A stretch of 64,000 bases of DNA from Salsipaludibacter albus (GTDB lineage: Bacteria; Actinomycetota; Nitriliruptoria; Nitriliruptorales; Nitriliruptoraceae). The stretch lies in the NCBI RefSeq assembly GCF_019798055.1, contig NZ_JAHOPH010000006.1:62001-126000 (forward strand), in the 5' to 3' direction. Of this stretch, positions 52,417-60,717 are shown piece by piece; the stretch's first letter is position 1, and each line of letters begins with the position of its first letter. The notes below the pieces were generated by a model. It worked only from the letters and a program-made list of their open reading frames with translations, was not told the origin of the DNA and searched no databases. Position numbers and translations under genes: made by a program.

Positions 52417-53640
52417 TCAGGCCCCGGTGATCTCGACGGCGGTCCGACCGGCTCGACGTCCGGACACGAGCGCCTCGGTGACCCCGGCACCCATGAGGCG
52501 ATTGCGACCGTGCAGGCCACCGGTGACCTCGCCCGCCGCCAGCACCCGATCCACGCTCGTCCGCTGGTCGACGTCGACCACCACGCCACCGAGCTGGTAG
52601 TGCAGGAAGGGCATGACCAGCACGTCCCCGCCCAGCGCACCCATCAGCTCGAGCGTGTGGGCTGCCCGGGGGTACTCGGTGCGGATCCGGGCCACCGGCA
52701 CGTCCGACAGGGTCAGGCGGAAGCCCGGCCCGTGGGGTCCCTCCACCCCGCGGGTGTCGACGTGGTCGAACATCGCCCGGGTGATCGCCAGGCGGTCCGC
52801 GGGCAGCGCGACCAGCTCGTCCCCATGGCGATCGAGCAACCGCGGTCCGGACGACGCGAGGGTCTCGGGGACGCAGCGGCCGGGTGGACCGGGCGGACCG
52901 TCCACCAGGCCGAAGGGCTGGTACTGCCACCGGTCCTCGTCGACCGTCGCCACGCCGAGCCGGTCGAGGACGCGCTGGAACTCGTGGTTGCGGTTGCGTG
53001 GGTTGGTCGTCCTGGTGTCGGTGTCCTCGGCGTGCCCCCAGGAGCCACCGCCGGTCGCCACGACCACCACCTCCGCCGCGAGGTCGGGCCCGGGGTCACA
53101 CACCACGACGACGTGGTCGCCGGCCGGGCGCAGGTCGGTGACGGCGGTGTGCGTCCGCACGTCCACCGCGTCGAGGCGACGACCGAGCAGCGCCAGCAGC
53201 GGCGGGCCCACCGAGTCGCCGATCGTCAGCACCCGGGCCGACGACATGCCGCCGGCGCGGAGTCGCCGCAGGCCACCGTCGGGGAGGCGGTCGAGCTCCA
53301 GGCCCCACGACACCAGCTGGTCCGTGACGTCGGCCGCGTCCTGCACGAGCGCGCGGGCCCGGGCCAGGTCCACCGGGACCCGGGCCGACCTGGCGAGGTC
53401 GTCGATCATCGCCTCGGCGTCGCCCGGCTCCGGACGGGGGACGTGCAGTCCGCCCTGCGCCATGACCGAGTTGCTCCGTGCCAGCGGCCCGTCGGTGACG
53501 AGCACCACCCGTCGGTGCTCGGCCGCGGTCACCGCCGCCATCCGCCCGGCCAGCCCCGCCCCGACCACGACGACCGGGACCCGGACCGGACCGGGGGTCG
53601 GGCCGGCGTGTCCACCCGCCGCGGCAGTGCCTCCGACCAT
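52417..53640 (-). CDS. Fumarate reductase / L-aspartate oxidase-like flavoprotein
   Basis: A 407-residue FAD enzyme of the SdhA/FrdA/NadB superfamily. The FAD motif VVVVGAGLAGRMAAVTAAE is at residues 22-41, with SNSVMAQGGLHVP as the isoalloxazine loop and LHYQLGGVVVD plus AAGEVTGGLHGRNRLMGAGVTEALV at the C-terminus. Compared with NadB, the proton-shuttle Arg (Arg288), the His of HYxxGG (His347) and the Arg of HGxNR (Arg381) remain, but the His of QFHPT is replaced (WQYQPFG). A changed carboxylate pocket with intact hydride chemistry suggests an analogue of fumarate. It converges on the ATP-grasp gene with 38 nt between stops. The ATG at 53640 has AAGGGGCCAGGC upstream. Confidence 0.85.
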   Translation of the reverse strand: MVGGTAAAGGHAGPTPGPVRVPVVVVGAGLAGRMAAVTAAEHRRVVLVTDGPLARSNSVMAQGGLHVPRPEPGDAEAMIDDLARSARVPVDLARARALVQDAADVTDQLVSWGLELDRLPDGGLRRLRAGGMSSARVLTIGDSVGPPLLALLGRRLDAVDVRTHTAVTDLRPAGDHVVVVCDPGPDLAAEVVVVATGGGSWGHAEDTDTRTTNPRNRNHEFQRVLDRLGVATVDEDRWQYQPFGLVDGPPGPPGRCVPETLASSGPRLLDRHGDELVALPADRLAITRAMFDHVDTRGVEGPHGPGFRLTLSDVPVARIRTEYPRAAHTLELMGALGGDVLVMPFLHYQLGGVVVDVDQRTSVDRVLAAGEVTGGLHGRNRLMGAGVTEALVSGRRAGRTAVEITGA

Positions 53641-53651
53641 GCCTGGCCCCT

Positions 53652-53657
53652 TACACT
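53652..53657 (+). promoter_or_regulatory. Candidate -10 (TACACT) for the glycosyltransferase unit
   Basis: TTACACT lies 31 nt before the short ORF at 53688, in the 47-nt space between the divergent flavoprotein and glycosyltransferase units. Any -35 would fall inside the flavoprotein gene. Confidence 0.35.
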
Positions 53658-53687
53658 CGGCGCGTCGACCCACGACCGGGAGCATGC

Positions 53688-53852
53688 GTGGTGACCGGAC
53701 CCAGCGACGACCACGAGGCCCTCGACGGCCGGTGCGACGTCGCCCTCGCGGAGCGTACGGGCCGGGTCGTCCGACCCCCCGCGACGACCCGGGTCGGTCT
53801 GGACGGGACCGCGCACGCGACGGCCGTTACGACCTGCGCCGCCCGCCCGTGA
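53688..53852 (+). CDS. Possible 54-residue leader protein before the glycosyltransferase
   Basis: A short frame with tandem GTG starts (53688, 53691) after GGGAGC. It has strongly GC third positions and a stop that overlaps the glycosyltransferase GTG (GTGA at 53849-53852). The product, with segments HEALDGRCDVALAERTGRVV and ATTRVGLDGTAHATAVTTC, has no family I know. The overlap would give the otherwise ribosome-site-poor glycosyltransferase a translational coupling. The alternative is that this DNA is an in-frame N-terminal extension of the glycosyltransferase from an ATG at 53684; that frame is Arg-rich with poor codon use. Confidence 0.4.
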   Translation: MVTGPSDDHEALDGRCDVALAERTGRVVRPPATTRVGLDGTAHATAVTTCAARP

Positions 53853-54886
53853 GCGGCATCGACCTGTCCGTCGTCGTCCCGACCTACCGCGGCGCGGACG
53901 CCCTGCCCAGCCTGGTCGCCGAGCTCGACGCCGCCCGGGCGACCCTCGGGCTCGGCGCGATCGAGTTGCTGCTGGTCAACGACGGCTCGCCAGACGACAC
54001 CGAGGCCGTCCTGGACCGGCTCGCCGAGCAGCACGACTGGGTCCACGGCATCGACCTGCTGCGCAACCACGGCCAGCCGGTCGCCACCATGTGCGGGCTC
54101 GCCCACGCGCGGGGCGCCCTGGTCGCGACGATGGACGACGACCTGCAGCACCCACCCGACCAGCTGCCCCTGCTGGTCGACGAACTGCGTCGTCGTCCCG
54201 AGCTGGACGCCGTGGTCGGCTCGTGGACACGAGACGAGGGGCTGTTCCGCGACGCCGGCTCCTGGCTGCACGGGATCGCGGACCGCCTCGCCCACGGCAC
54301 CCCGAAGGGCTTCCGGCACTCGGCGTTCCGGGTGATCCGGCGGCCGGTCGTCGAGGCGATGGTCGCCCACCAGACCCGCACCCCGGTCGTCGGGCCGCTG
54401 CTGACCCAGGTCACGACCCGGATCGACAACGTCGACGTCCGCCACGACGATCGGACCATCGGCACGTCGAACTTCCGGACCGCCCATGGCGTGCGCGCGG
54501 TCGTGACCAACTTCATCCAGGGCTCGACGCTGCCGCTGCGGGTGATGAGTGGCTTCGGCCTGGCGACCGCGGCCGTGGCGGTCCTGGCCGGGGTCGTCTT
54601 CGCCGCCCGGGCCCTGTGGGGGGCCGACACGCCACCGGGCTGGCTCTCGACGTTCCTCGCGACCGTGTTCTTCGGAGGCGCGATCCTGTTCCAGATCGGG
54701 CTGGTCGGCCAGTACATCCACGTGATCGTGCGCGAGGTGCGGGGCGCCCCCCGGTGGACGATCCGCCGGACGACCGACGATCCGCCCCTCGCGACCGACC
54801 AACCGCCCCTCGCGCCCGGATCCAGCGAACCGCCACCTCCCGGGGCCGCCGAGGCGCGGCCGGCCGCGACGAGCGACCGAGGATGA
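53849..54886 (+). CDS. GT2 polyprenyl-phosphate glycosyltransferase (GtrB/ArnC/DPM1-like)
   Basis: A 345-residue inverting glycosyltransferase attached to the membrane. The catalytic domain has LSVVVPTYRGADALPSLV, LLVNDGSPDDTEAVL (Asp45), LLRNHGQPVATMCGLAHA and the metal motif TMDDDLQHPP (96-98). Two C-terminal helices (about 231-252 and 268-292, ending GLVGQYIHVIVREVRG) place it with GtrB/ArnC enzymes that load one sugar onto undecaprenyl phosphate. A Pro-rich tail follows. It would be the step linking the nucleotide amino sugar to a lipid carrier before flipping. Its 3' end converges on the flippase gene with 5 nt between. Confidence 0.9.
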   Translation: MSGIDLSVVVPTYRGADALPSLVAELDAARATLGLGAIELLLVNDGSPDDTEAVLDRLAEQHDWVHGIDLLRNHGQPVATMCGLAHARGALVATMDDDLQHPPDQLPLLVDELRRRPELDAVVGSWTRDEGLFRDAGSWLHGIADRLAHGTPKGFRHSAFRVIRRPVVEAMVAHQTRTPVVGPLLTQVTTRIDNVDVRHDDRTIGTSNFRTAHGVRAVVTNFIQGSTLPLRVMSGFGLATAAVAVLAGVVFAARALWGADTPPGWLSTFLATVFFGGAILFQIGLVGQYIHVIVREVRGAPRWTIRRTTDDPPLATDQPPLAPGSSEPPPPGAAEARPAATSDRG

Positions 54887-54891
54887 GACGG

Positions 54892-56094
54892 TCAGGGTGA
54901 CCGGGGTCGCCGCGGCGTGAGTCGTCGTGACCCGAGCAGTACGACCGCCAGCGCCTCCGTCAGCACGAACCAGGTCAGCACGCGCACCAGCGCACTGGAC
55001 GGCACGGCCAGCCCCAGGGCACCGAGCACCGTGGCCAGCACCCAGGCCCGGGCGAGCCCCGCGGTGTCGTCCTCGGTCGTGTACCGACTGGTCATGACCA
55101 GGGTCCCCAGCGCCAGCGTCGCGCCGGCCGAGACGGCCCCGGTGGCCACCGGGGGCAGGGCCGTGTCCGGACCGAACGCCAGGGCCACGATCCAGGGACC
55201 GACCAACCCCCCGACCAGCGCCGCCACCCCCGCGAGCAGGACCGTGGCGACGGCGATCCGACCCCGGGTCAGCCCGCGCCGGCGATCGTCGGACCACAGC
55301 GCGGTCAGGCGCATGCTCGCCCCCAGCAGGACGAGGTAGGGAGCGCGCGCCAGGGACAGGGTGCCGAACACGGCCGTCACCAGGCGATCGGGGGCACCCA
55401 GCAGGGCCATCAGGATGGGCGCGCCGGCCAGGGACACCTGCGACAGGGAGTTGGCCGCGGAGAGCTCGCCGACGTCGCGCAGCGAGACCGCGGGGCCACC
55501 GGCCCGGCTGAACCGCAGCAGTCCGGGCCATCCCAGCAGGATCAGTGGTCCCAGGACGAGCGTGCCCAGGAACACCTCCACCGACAGGCCGGACAGCACG
55601 ACCACGCCGGCGCCGACCAGGCGCAACAGGTTCTCGCACCCGATCATCAGCGCCGCGGCCGAGGTGCGGTCCTGGGCGACCAGCTGTCCACGGACCCAGC
55701 CGATGGGGACCGCCGCGGCCACCACCACCCCCATGGTCACGGGACTGACCCAGCTGTCGGTGCGCAGCACGTCCGCACCCAGCAGCGCCGCGACCGACGC
55801 CGTCGCCACGCCTGCGGCGACCGCCAGGAGCATCAGCCTGGTCGCGGTCCGGCGCACGGCCGCGCCCCCGTCGCGGCGCAGCTCCCGGATCGTCCAGTGC
55901 TGCACCGGGAAGGTGAGCACGGCCACCGACACCGACCAGACACTCCAGACCACGGACACGGGCGCGAAGGCGGCCGCACCGTAGGCCAGCGTCCCGACCC
56001 GGATCCAGGCCAGGGCGACCAGTCCGTTGACGAGCGACCCGGCGCCCAGGGCCACGGCCGCCCGATCCGTGGCCGGACGCCGACGCCGCGTCAC
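54892..56094 (-). CDS. Wzx-like polysaccharide flippase
   Basis: A 400-residue polytopic protein with about 12 hydrophobic segments and no soluble domain, resembling the MOP/Wzx lipid-linked sugar exporters ([64 protein letters not shown]). Arg-rich ends face the cytoplasm. Its ATG at 56094 overlaps the cysC stop in ATGA, so it is translated as the last gene of cysD-cysN-cysC-flippase. That is an unusual partner for sulfate activation and argues that the exported glycan needs activated sulfur. Confidence 0.82.
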   Translation of the reverse strand: MTRRRRPATDRAAVALGAGSLVNGLVALAWIRVGTLAYGAAAFAPVSVVWSVWSVSVAVLTFPVQHWTIRELRRDGGAAVRRTATRLMLLAVAAGVATASVAALLGADVLRTDSWVSPVTMGVVVAAAVPIGWVRGQLVAQDRTSAAALMIGCENLLRLVGAGVVVLSGLSVEVFLGTLVLGPLILLGWPGLLRFSRAGGPAVSLRDVGELSAANSLSQVSLAGAPILMALLGAPDRLVTAVFGTLSLARAPYLVLLGASMRLTALWSDDRRRGLTRGRIAVATVLLAGVAALVGGLVGPWIVALAFGPDTALPPVATGAVSAGATLALGTLVMTSRYTTEDDTAGLARAWVLATVLGALGLAVPSSALVRVLTWFVLTEALAVVLLGSRRLTPRRPRSP

Positions 56095-56723
56095 GGGCCG
56101 GAGACGTCGAGCCGTCCCAGGACCACCTCGACGAGGTCGGCGACCTCGTGGCCGACCGTGTCCAGCACCAGGTCCGGGTCGTCCGGCGCCTCGTACGGAT
56201 CGTCGATGCCGGTCATGCCGGTCAGCTCGCCGGCCCGGGCGCGGGCGTACAGGCCCTTGGGATCGCGCCGCTCGCAGACCTCCAACGGGGTGTCGACGAA
56301 CACCTCGAGGAACGCCAGGCCGGCCAGCTCGTGGGCCTGGCGGACCCGGGCACGGTCGGCGCGGTACGGGCTGATGACCGGCACGAGCACGACCAGCCCG
56401 GCGTCGGCGAACAGCCGGGCGACCTCGCCGACCCGGCGCACGTTCTCGCTGCGGTCCGCGGCCGAGAACCCCAGGTCACCGTTCAGGCCGAACCGCAGGT
56501 TGTCCCCGTCCAGGCGGTAGCAGGCGCGGCCCCGCGCGACCAGCTCGCGCTCGACGGCGGCGGCGACGGTCGACTTGCCGGAGCCCGACAGCCCGGTGAA
56601 CCAGGCCGTGATGCCCCGGCCGGTCCGGTTGCCTGACCGACGTCCACGGTCGACCCCACCGTCGTGCCAGACGACGTCCGGGTGGTGGCCGGGTCCGTCG
56701 GGCCCGGGGGCCTGGGCGCTCAC
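56091..56723 (-). CDS. cysC: Adenylylsulfate (APS) kinase
   Basis: A 210-residue kinase phosphorylating APS to PAPS. The P-loop [21 protein letters not shown] is near residue 45, with [39 protein letters not shown] and [13 protein letters not shown] following. [26 protein letters not shown] (APS contacts) and [13 protein letters not shown] complete the match. About 40 non-conserved residues precede the core. The GTG at 56723 overlaps the cysN stop (GTGA), so CysN and CysC are separate here rather than fused as in mycobacterial CysNC. Confidence 0.96.
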   Translation of the reverse strand: MSAQAPGPDGPGHHPDVVWHDGGVDRGRRSGNRTGRGITAWFTGLSGSGKSTVAAAVERELVARGRACYRLDGDNLRFGLNGDLGFSAADRSENVRRVGEVARLFADAGLVVLVPVISPYRADRARVRQAHELAGLAFLEVFVDTPLEVCERRDPKGLYARARAGELTGMTGIDDPYEAPDDPDLVLDTVGHEVADLVEVVLGRLDVSGP

Positions 56724-58000
56724 GTCGCCGGACCCAGGACCATGCCGGCACCGACCGTGTCGTTGGTCGACTCGTCGACCAGGATGAACGATCCGGTCGC
56801 CCGGTTGCGCCGGTACTCGTCGAACAGGATCGGACGGGTGGCACGCAGGCGCATGCGGCCGATCTCGTTGAGGGCCAGGCCGGTGGCGTCCTCGTCGCGG
56901 TGCAGGGTGTTGATGTCGAGCCGGTAGTGGAAGTCCTTGACCATCACCCGGCCCCAGTTGGTGGTGTGCTTGATCGCGAGCTTGTCGCGCTCGTGCAGGC
57001 CACGCTCGTCCGACATCCAGCACACCATCACATCCAGGTCCTGGCCGTTGTGCGGCATGTTGTTGGGTCGGGCCAGCATGTCCCCCCGGGACACGTCCAG
57101 GTCGTCCTCCAGCCGGATCGTGACCGACATCGGGGGGGCGGCCTCGGAGATGGGCCCGTCGTAGGTGTCGATCGCGGCGATCCTGCTCTCGTAGCCCGAT
57201 GGCAGCACGACCACCTCGTCGCCGACCTTGAGGACACCGCTGGCGACCTGGCCGGCGTAGCCGCGGTAGTCCTGGTGGTCCATCCGGTGGGGCCGGATGA
57301 CGTACTGGACCGGGAACCGCACGTCGATGAGGTTGCGGTCCGAGGCGATGTGGATCTCCTCGAGCAGCCGCAGCACCGGCGGGCCCTGGTACCAGGGCAT
57401 GTGGTCGGACTGGTCCACGACGTTGTCCCCGCGCAGGGCCGACACCGGCACGAATCGCAGGTCGTGGATGTTGAGCCGGGCCGCGAAGTCGCGGAAGTCG
57501 TCGACCACGGCGTCGTAGGCCGCCTGGTCGTAGTCGACGAGGTCCATCTTGTTGACGCACACGACCAGGTGGGGGACCTCCAGCAACGAGGCGATGAACG
57601 AGTGCCGGCGGGTCTGCTCGATGACCCCGTTGCGGACGTCGATGAGGATCAGGGCGACGTCCGCGGTCGACGCACCGGTGACCATGTTGCGCGTGTACTG
57701 GATGTGGCCGGGGGTGTCGGCGAGGATGAACGACCGCTTCGGGGTCGCGAAGTAGCGGTAGGCCACGTCGATGGTGATGCCCTGCTCGCGCTCGGCACGC
57801 AGCCCGTCGGTCAGCAGGGCCAGGTCGACGTAGTCGGTCCCGCGTTGCCGGGAGGCCTCCTCGATCGCCTCGAGCTGGTCGGCGAAGATCTGCTTGGTGT
57901 CCAGCAGCAGCCGGCCGATCAGGGTCGACTTGCCGTCGTCGACCGACCCGGTCGTCGCCAGCCGCACCAGTTCCATGGAGTCCGTCGTGTCCGCCGTCAT
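56720..58000 (-). CDS. cysN: Sulfate adenylyltransferase GTPase subunit
   Basis: A 426-residue translation-factor-like GTPase driving APS formation with CysD. G1 [17 protein letters not shown], the G2/G3 region ([33 protein letters not shown]) and G4 [11 protein letters not shown] are complete. Beta-barrel domains 2 and 3 follow, with [24 protein letters not shown]. The ATG at 58000 shares a base with the cysD stop (TGATG). Confidence 0.97.
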   Translation of the reverse strand: MTADTTDSMELVRLATTGSVDDGKSTLIGRLLLDTKQIFADQLEAIEEASRQRGTDYVDLALLTDGLRAEREQGITIDVAYRYFATPKRSFILADTPGHIQYTRNMVTGASTADVALILIDVRNGVIEQTRRHSFIASLLEVPHLVVCVNKMDLVDYDQAAYDAVVDDFRDFAARLNIHDLRFVPVSALRGDNVVDQSDHMPWYQGPPVLRLLEEIHIASDRNLIDVRFPVQYVIRPHRMDHQDYRGYAGQVASGVLKVGDEVVVLPSGYESRIAAIDTYDGPISEAAPPMSVTIRLEDDLDVSRGDMLARPNNMPHNGQDLDVMVCWMSDERGLHERDKLAIKHTTNWGRVMVKDFHYRLDINTLHRDEDATGLALNEIGRMRLRATRPILFDEYRRNRATGSFILVDESTNDTVGAGMVLGPAT

Positions 58001-58911
58001 CAGAAGTAGCCCTGCTTCTTGCGGTCCTCCATGGCGGCCTCGGTCATGCGGTCGTCGGCCCGGCTGGCACCGCGCTCGGTGACCCGGGTGACCCGGACCT
58101 CCTCGATGATCTCGTCGATCGTCGTGGCGGTGGACTCGAACGCGCCGGTCACCGGCATGTCCCCCACCGTGCGGAAGCGCACCGAGCGTTCCTGCACCTG
58201 CTCGTCACCGGTCATCTGGATGTGGTCGGACTCGGCCATCCACATCCCGTCGCGCGAGAACACGCGTCGCGGGTGGGCGTAGTAGATCGACGGCAGCTCG
58301 ATCTGCTGGTCCCGGATGTAGCCCCAGACGTCGGCCTCGGTCCAGTTGGAGATCGGGAAGACGCGGACGTGCTCGCCCCGACGGGTCCGGGCGTTGTAGA
58401 GGTCCCACAGCTCCGGACGCTGGGCCTTGGGGTCCCACTGGCTGAACTCGTCGCGGAACGAGAAGACCCGTTCCTTGGCCCGAGCCTTCTCCTCGTCACG
58501 ACGTGCACCACCGAACACGGCATCGAACTCGTGCTCCTCGATGGTCGCGACGAGTGGTTCGATCTGGAGGCGGTTGCGCGACGCGTTGCGGCCCCGCTCC
58601 TCGACCAGGCGACCCTCGTCGATCCAGTCCTGGACGGACGCAACCAGCAGGTCGGCGTCGTAGTGTGCGACCTGCCGGTCCCGGAACTCGATGACCTCGG
58701 GGAAGTTGTGCCCGGTGTCGACGTGCAGGATCGGGAACGGCAGCCGCGCGGGATGGAAGGCCTTGACGGCCAGGTGCAGCACGACCGCCGAGTCCTTGCC
58801 ACCGGAGAACAGCAGCACCGGCCGCTCGGACTCGGCGACGGCCTCGCGGAGGACGTGGATCGATTCCGCCTCGAGCGCGCCGAGGTGGGAGAGCGTGTAG
58901 GCAGACGACAT
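58000..58911 (-). CDS. cysD: Sulfate adenylyltransferase catalytic subunit
   Basis: A 303-residue PP-loop ATP sulfurylase subunit. It shows [20 protein letters not shown] (PP-loop), [48 protein letters not shown] and [13 protein letters not shown]. The end RKKQGYF is the typical CysD C-terminus. It heads the cysD-cysN-cysC-flippase unit and is divergent from the SLC13 permease across only 45 nt, so the two promoters must be tightly packed. No APS/PAPS reductase or sulfotransferase is in the window. Confidence 0.97.
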   Translation of the reverse strand: MSSAYTLSHLGALEAESIHVLREAVAESERPVLLFSGGKDSAVVLHLAVKAFHPARLPFPILHVDTGHNFPEVIEFRDRQVAHYDADLLVASVQDWIDEGRLVEERGRNASRNRLQIEPLVATIEEHEFDAVFGGARRDEEKARAKERVFSFRDEFSQWDPKAQRPELWDLYNARTRRGEHVRVFPISNWTEADVWGYIRDQQIELPSIYYAHPRRVFSRDGMWMAESDHIQMTGDEQVQERSVRFRTVGDMPVTGAFESTATTIDEIIEEVRVTRVTERGASRADDRMTEAAMEDRKKQGYF

Positions 58912-58956
58912 CGTGCGGGCCTGGCGGGTTGCTGACGTGGAGGAGGACGACGCCTG

Positions 58957-60717
58957 ATGTGGGAGCTGTGGTTCGTCTCGGCGGTCGTCGTCGGGGTGCT
59001 CATCCTACTGGTGCGCGAAGTGACCTCCCCGGCAGCCACGATGGTCGCCGCGATGGTGGTCGTCCTGGTGGCCGGCGTGGTCACCCCGGCCGAGGCACTG
59101 TCGGGATTCTCCAACCCGGCGCCGGTCACCGTCGCGGCCCTCTACGTCCTCGCTCGTGGTGTCGAGAAGACCGGCGCCCTGGTCCCGGTGGTGCACCGCC
59201 TGCTGGGGGCGGGACGCAACATGCGCCGGTCCCTGGTTCGCCTGCTCGCACCCGTGACGATCTCGTCGGCATTCCTCAACAACACGCCGATCGTGGCCAT
59301 GCTGCTGCCGACCGTGCGGGCCTGGTGCGACGAGCACGACCTCGCACCCAGCCGCTTCCTGATGCCTCTGTCGTTCGCCGCCCTGCTGGGCGGCACGATC
59401 ACGGTGATCGGCACGTCGACCAACATCGTGGTGTCCGGGCTGCTGGAGGAGAGTGGCCGCCAGCCGCTGGGCTTCTTCGAGCTCGCGACGGTCGGGCTGC
59501 CGATCACGCTGGGTGCCTTCGCACTGTTGATCCTGCTCGCCCCGATCGTGCTGCCCGATCGGCGCTCGATCCGCCAGGAGGTCGACGACGAGCAGCGCCA
59601 CTTCGTCATGGACATGCGGGTCGGCCCGGAACTGGACGGCAGCACCGTCGGCGAGGCGGACCTTCGCCACATGTCGTCGGTGTTCCTGGCCTCGCTGGTC
59701 CGCGACGGGGAGCTGGTCGCCCCCGTGACCCCCGAGACCGTGCTCCACGAGCGTGACCGCGTCCGGTTCGTCGGCCGGGTCGACGACATCGACACGCTCC
59801 CCCGGATCCCCGGACTGTCCCGCACGGCCGACGACCACATCGAGGATCTCGACACCACGGACGCGCGCTACTTCGAGGCCGTCATCGGCATGGACTCGCC
59901 GCTGCTGGGACGCACGCTGAAGAAGGCGGACTTCCGCAGCACCTACCAGGGCGTCGTCATGGGCATCCACCGGTCGGGACACCTGATGGAGGGCAAGCTC
60001 GGCACCGTCCCCCTCCACGTCGGCGACACCCTGCTGGTGCTGGCCGACCCGGACTTCCACGAGCGCTGGCGGGACCGGCGCGACTTCCTGGTGATCGCCG
60101 ATTCGGCCCACACGCCCCCGGCGACGTCGCGCCAAGCCGCCATCGTCGGCGTCGTCACCCTGGCCATCATCGTTGCCGCCTCGACGGGACTGCTCCCGAT
60201 CCTGCAGGCCAGCCTCCTGGGGGGGATGGCCCTGGTGCTCACCCGCGTGATCAGCCCGTCCGAGGCACGCGACGCGGTCGACCTGGACGTGGTCGTGCTG
60301 ATCGCGTCGGCCTTCGGGCTGGCCGCCGCGGTCCAGAACTCGGGGCTGGCCGACCTGGTGGCGGGTGGCATGGTCGGGATGCTGGACGGCTTCGGGTCCC
60401 GCGGCGTGCTGATCGGGCTGTTGGTGGCGACGATCGCGCTCACCGGTCTGGTGACCAACAACGCGGCCGCCCTGCTGATGTTCCCCATCGCGGTCGAGAC
60501 GGCGGGCCAGCTCGGGCAGGATCCGCGTGGGTTCGTGGTGGCCGTGGCGATCGGCGCCTCGGTCGACTTCCTGACCCCGATCGGCTACCAGACCAACACG
60601 ATGGTGTACGGACCCGGCGGCTACCGGTTCTCGGACTACCCGCGGCTGGGCAGTCCCCTGACCCTGCTGGTGATCCTCATGGTCGCCCTGATCGTCCCGA
60701 CGGCCTGGCCGGGCTGA
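58957..60717 (+). CDS. SLC13/DASS family permease with two RCK_C domains, probable sulfate importer
   Basis: A 586-residue membrane transporter. N-terminal helices contain SAFLNNTPIVAMLLP and GTITVIGTSTNIVVSGLL, the sodium/anion SNT motifs. A soluble middle (about 200-380) holds two RCK_C/TrkA_C domains (GPELDGSTVGEADLRHMSSV and DSPLLGRTLKKADFRSTYQGVVMGIHR). The C-terminal half repeats the fold with TGLVTNNAAALLMFPIAV and TPIGYQTNTMVYGPGGYRFSDY. This layout matches algal and bacterial Sac1/SLT-type sulfate permeases, and the divergent cysD supports sulfate. GTGGAGGAGGACGACGCCTG precedes the ATG. Its last 41 bp overlap the converging kinase gene. Confidence 0.9.
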   Translation: MWELWFVSAVVVGVLILLVREVTSPAATMVAAMVVVLVAGVVTPAEALSGFSNPAPVTVAALYVLARGVEKTGALVPVVHRLLGAGRNMRRSLVRLLAPVTISSAFLNNTPIVAMLLPTVRAWCDEHDLAPSRFLMPLSFAALLGGTITVIGTSTNIVVSGLLEESGRQPLGFFELATVGLPITLGAFALLILLAPIVLPDRRSIRQEVDDEQRHFVMDMRVGPELDGSTVGEADLRHMSSVFLASLVRDGELVAPVTPETVLHERDRVRFVGRVDDIDTLPRIPGLSRTADDHIEDLDTTDARYFEAVIGMDSPLLGRTLKKADFRSTYQGVVMGIHRSGHLMEGKLGTVPLHVGDTLLVLADPDFHERWRDRRDFLVIADSAHTPPATSRQAAIVGVVTLAIIVAASTGLLPILQASLLGGMALVLTRVISPSEARDAVDLDVVVLIASAFGLAAAVQNSGLADLVAGGMVGMLDGFGSRGVLIGLLVATIALTGLVTNNAAALLMFPIAVETAGQLGQDPRGFVVAVAIGASVDFLTPIGYQTNTMVYGPGGYRFSDYPRLGSPLTLLVILMVALIVPTAWPG

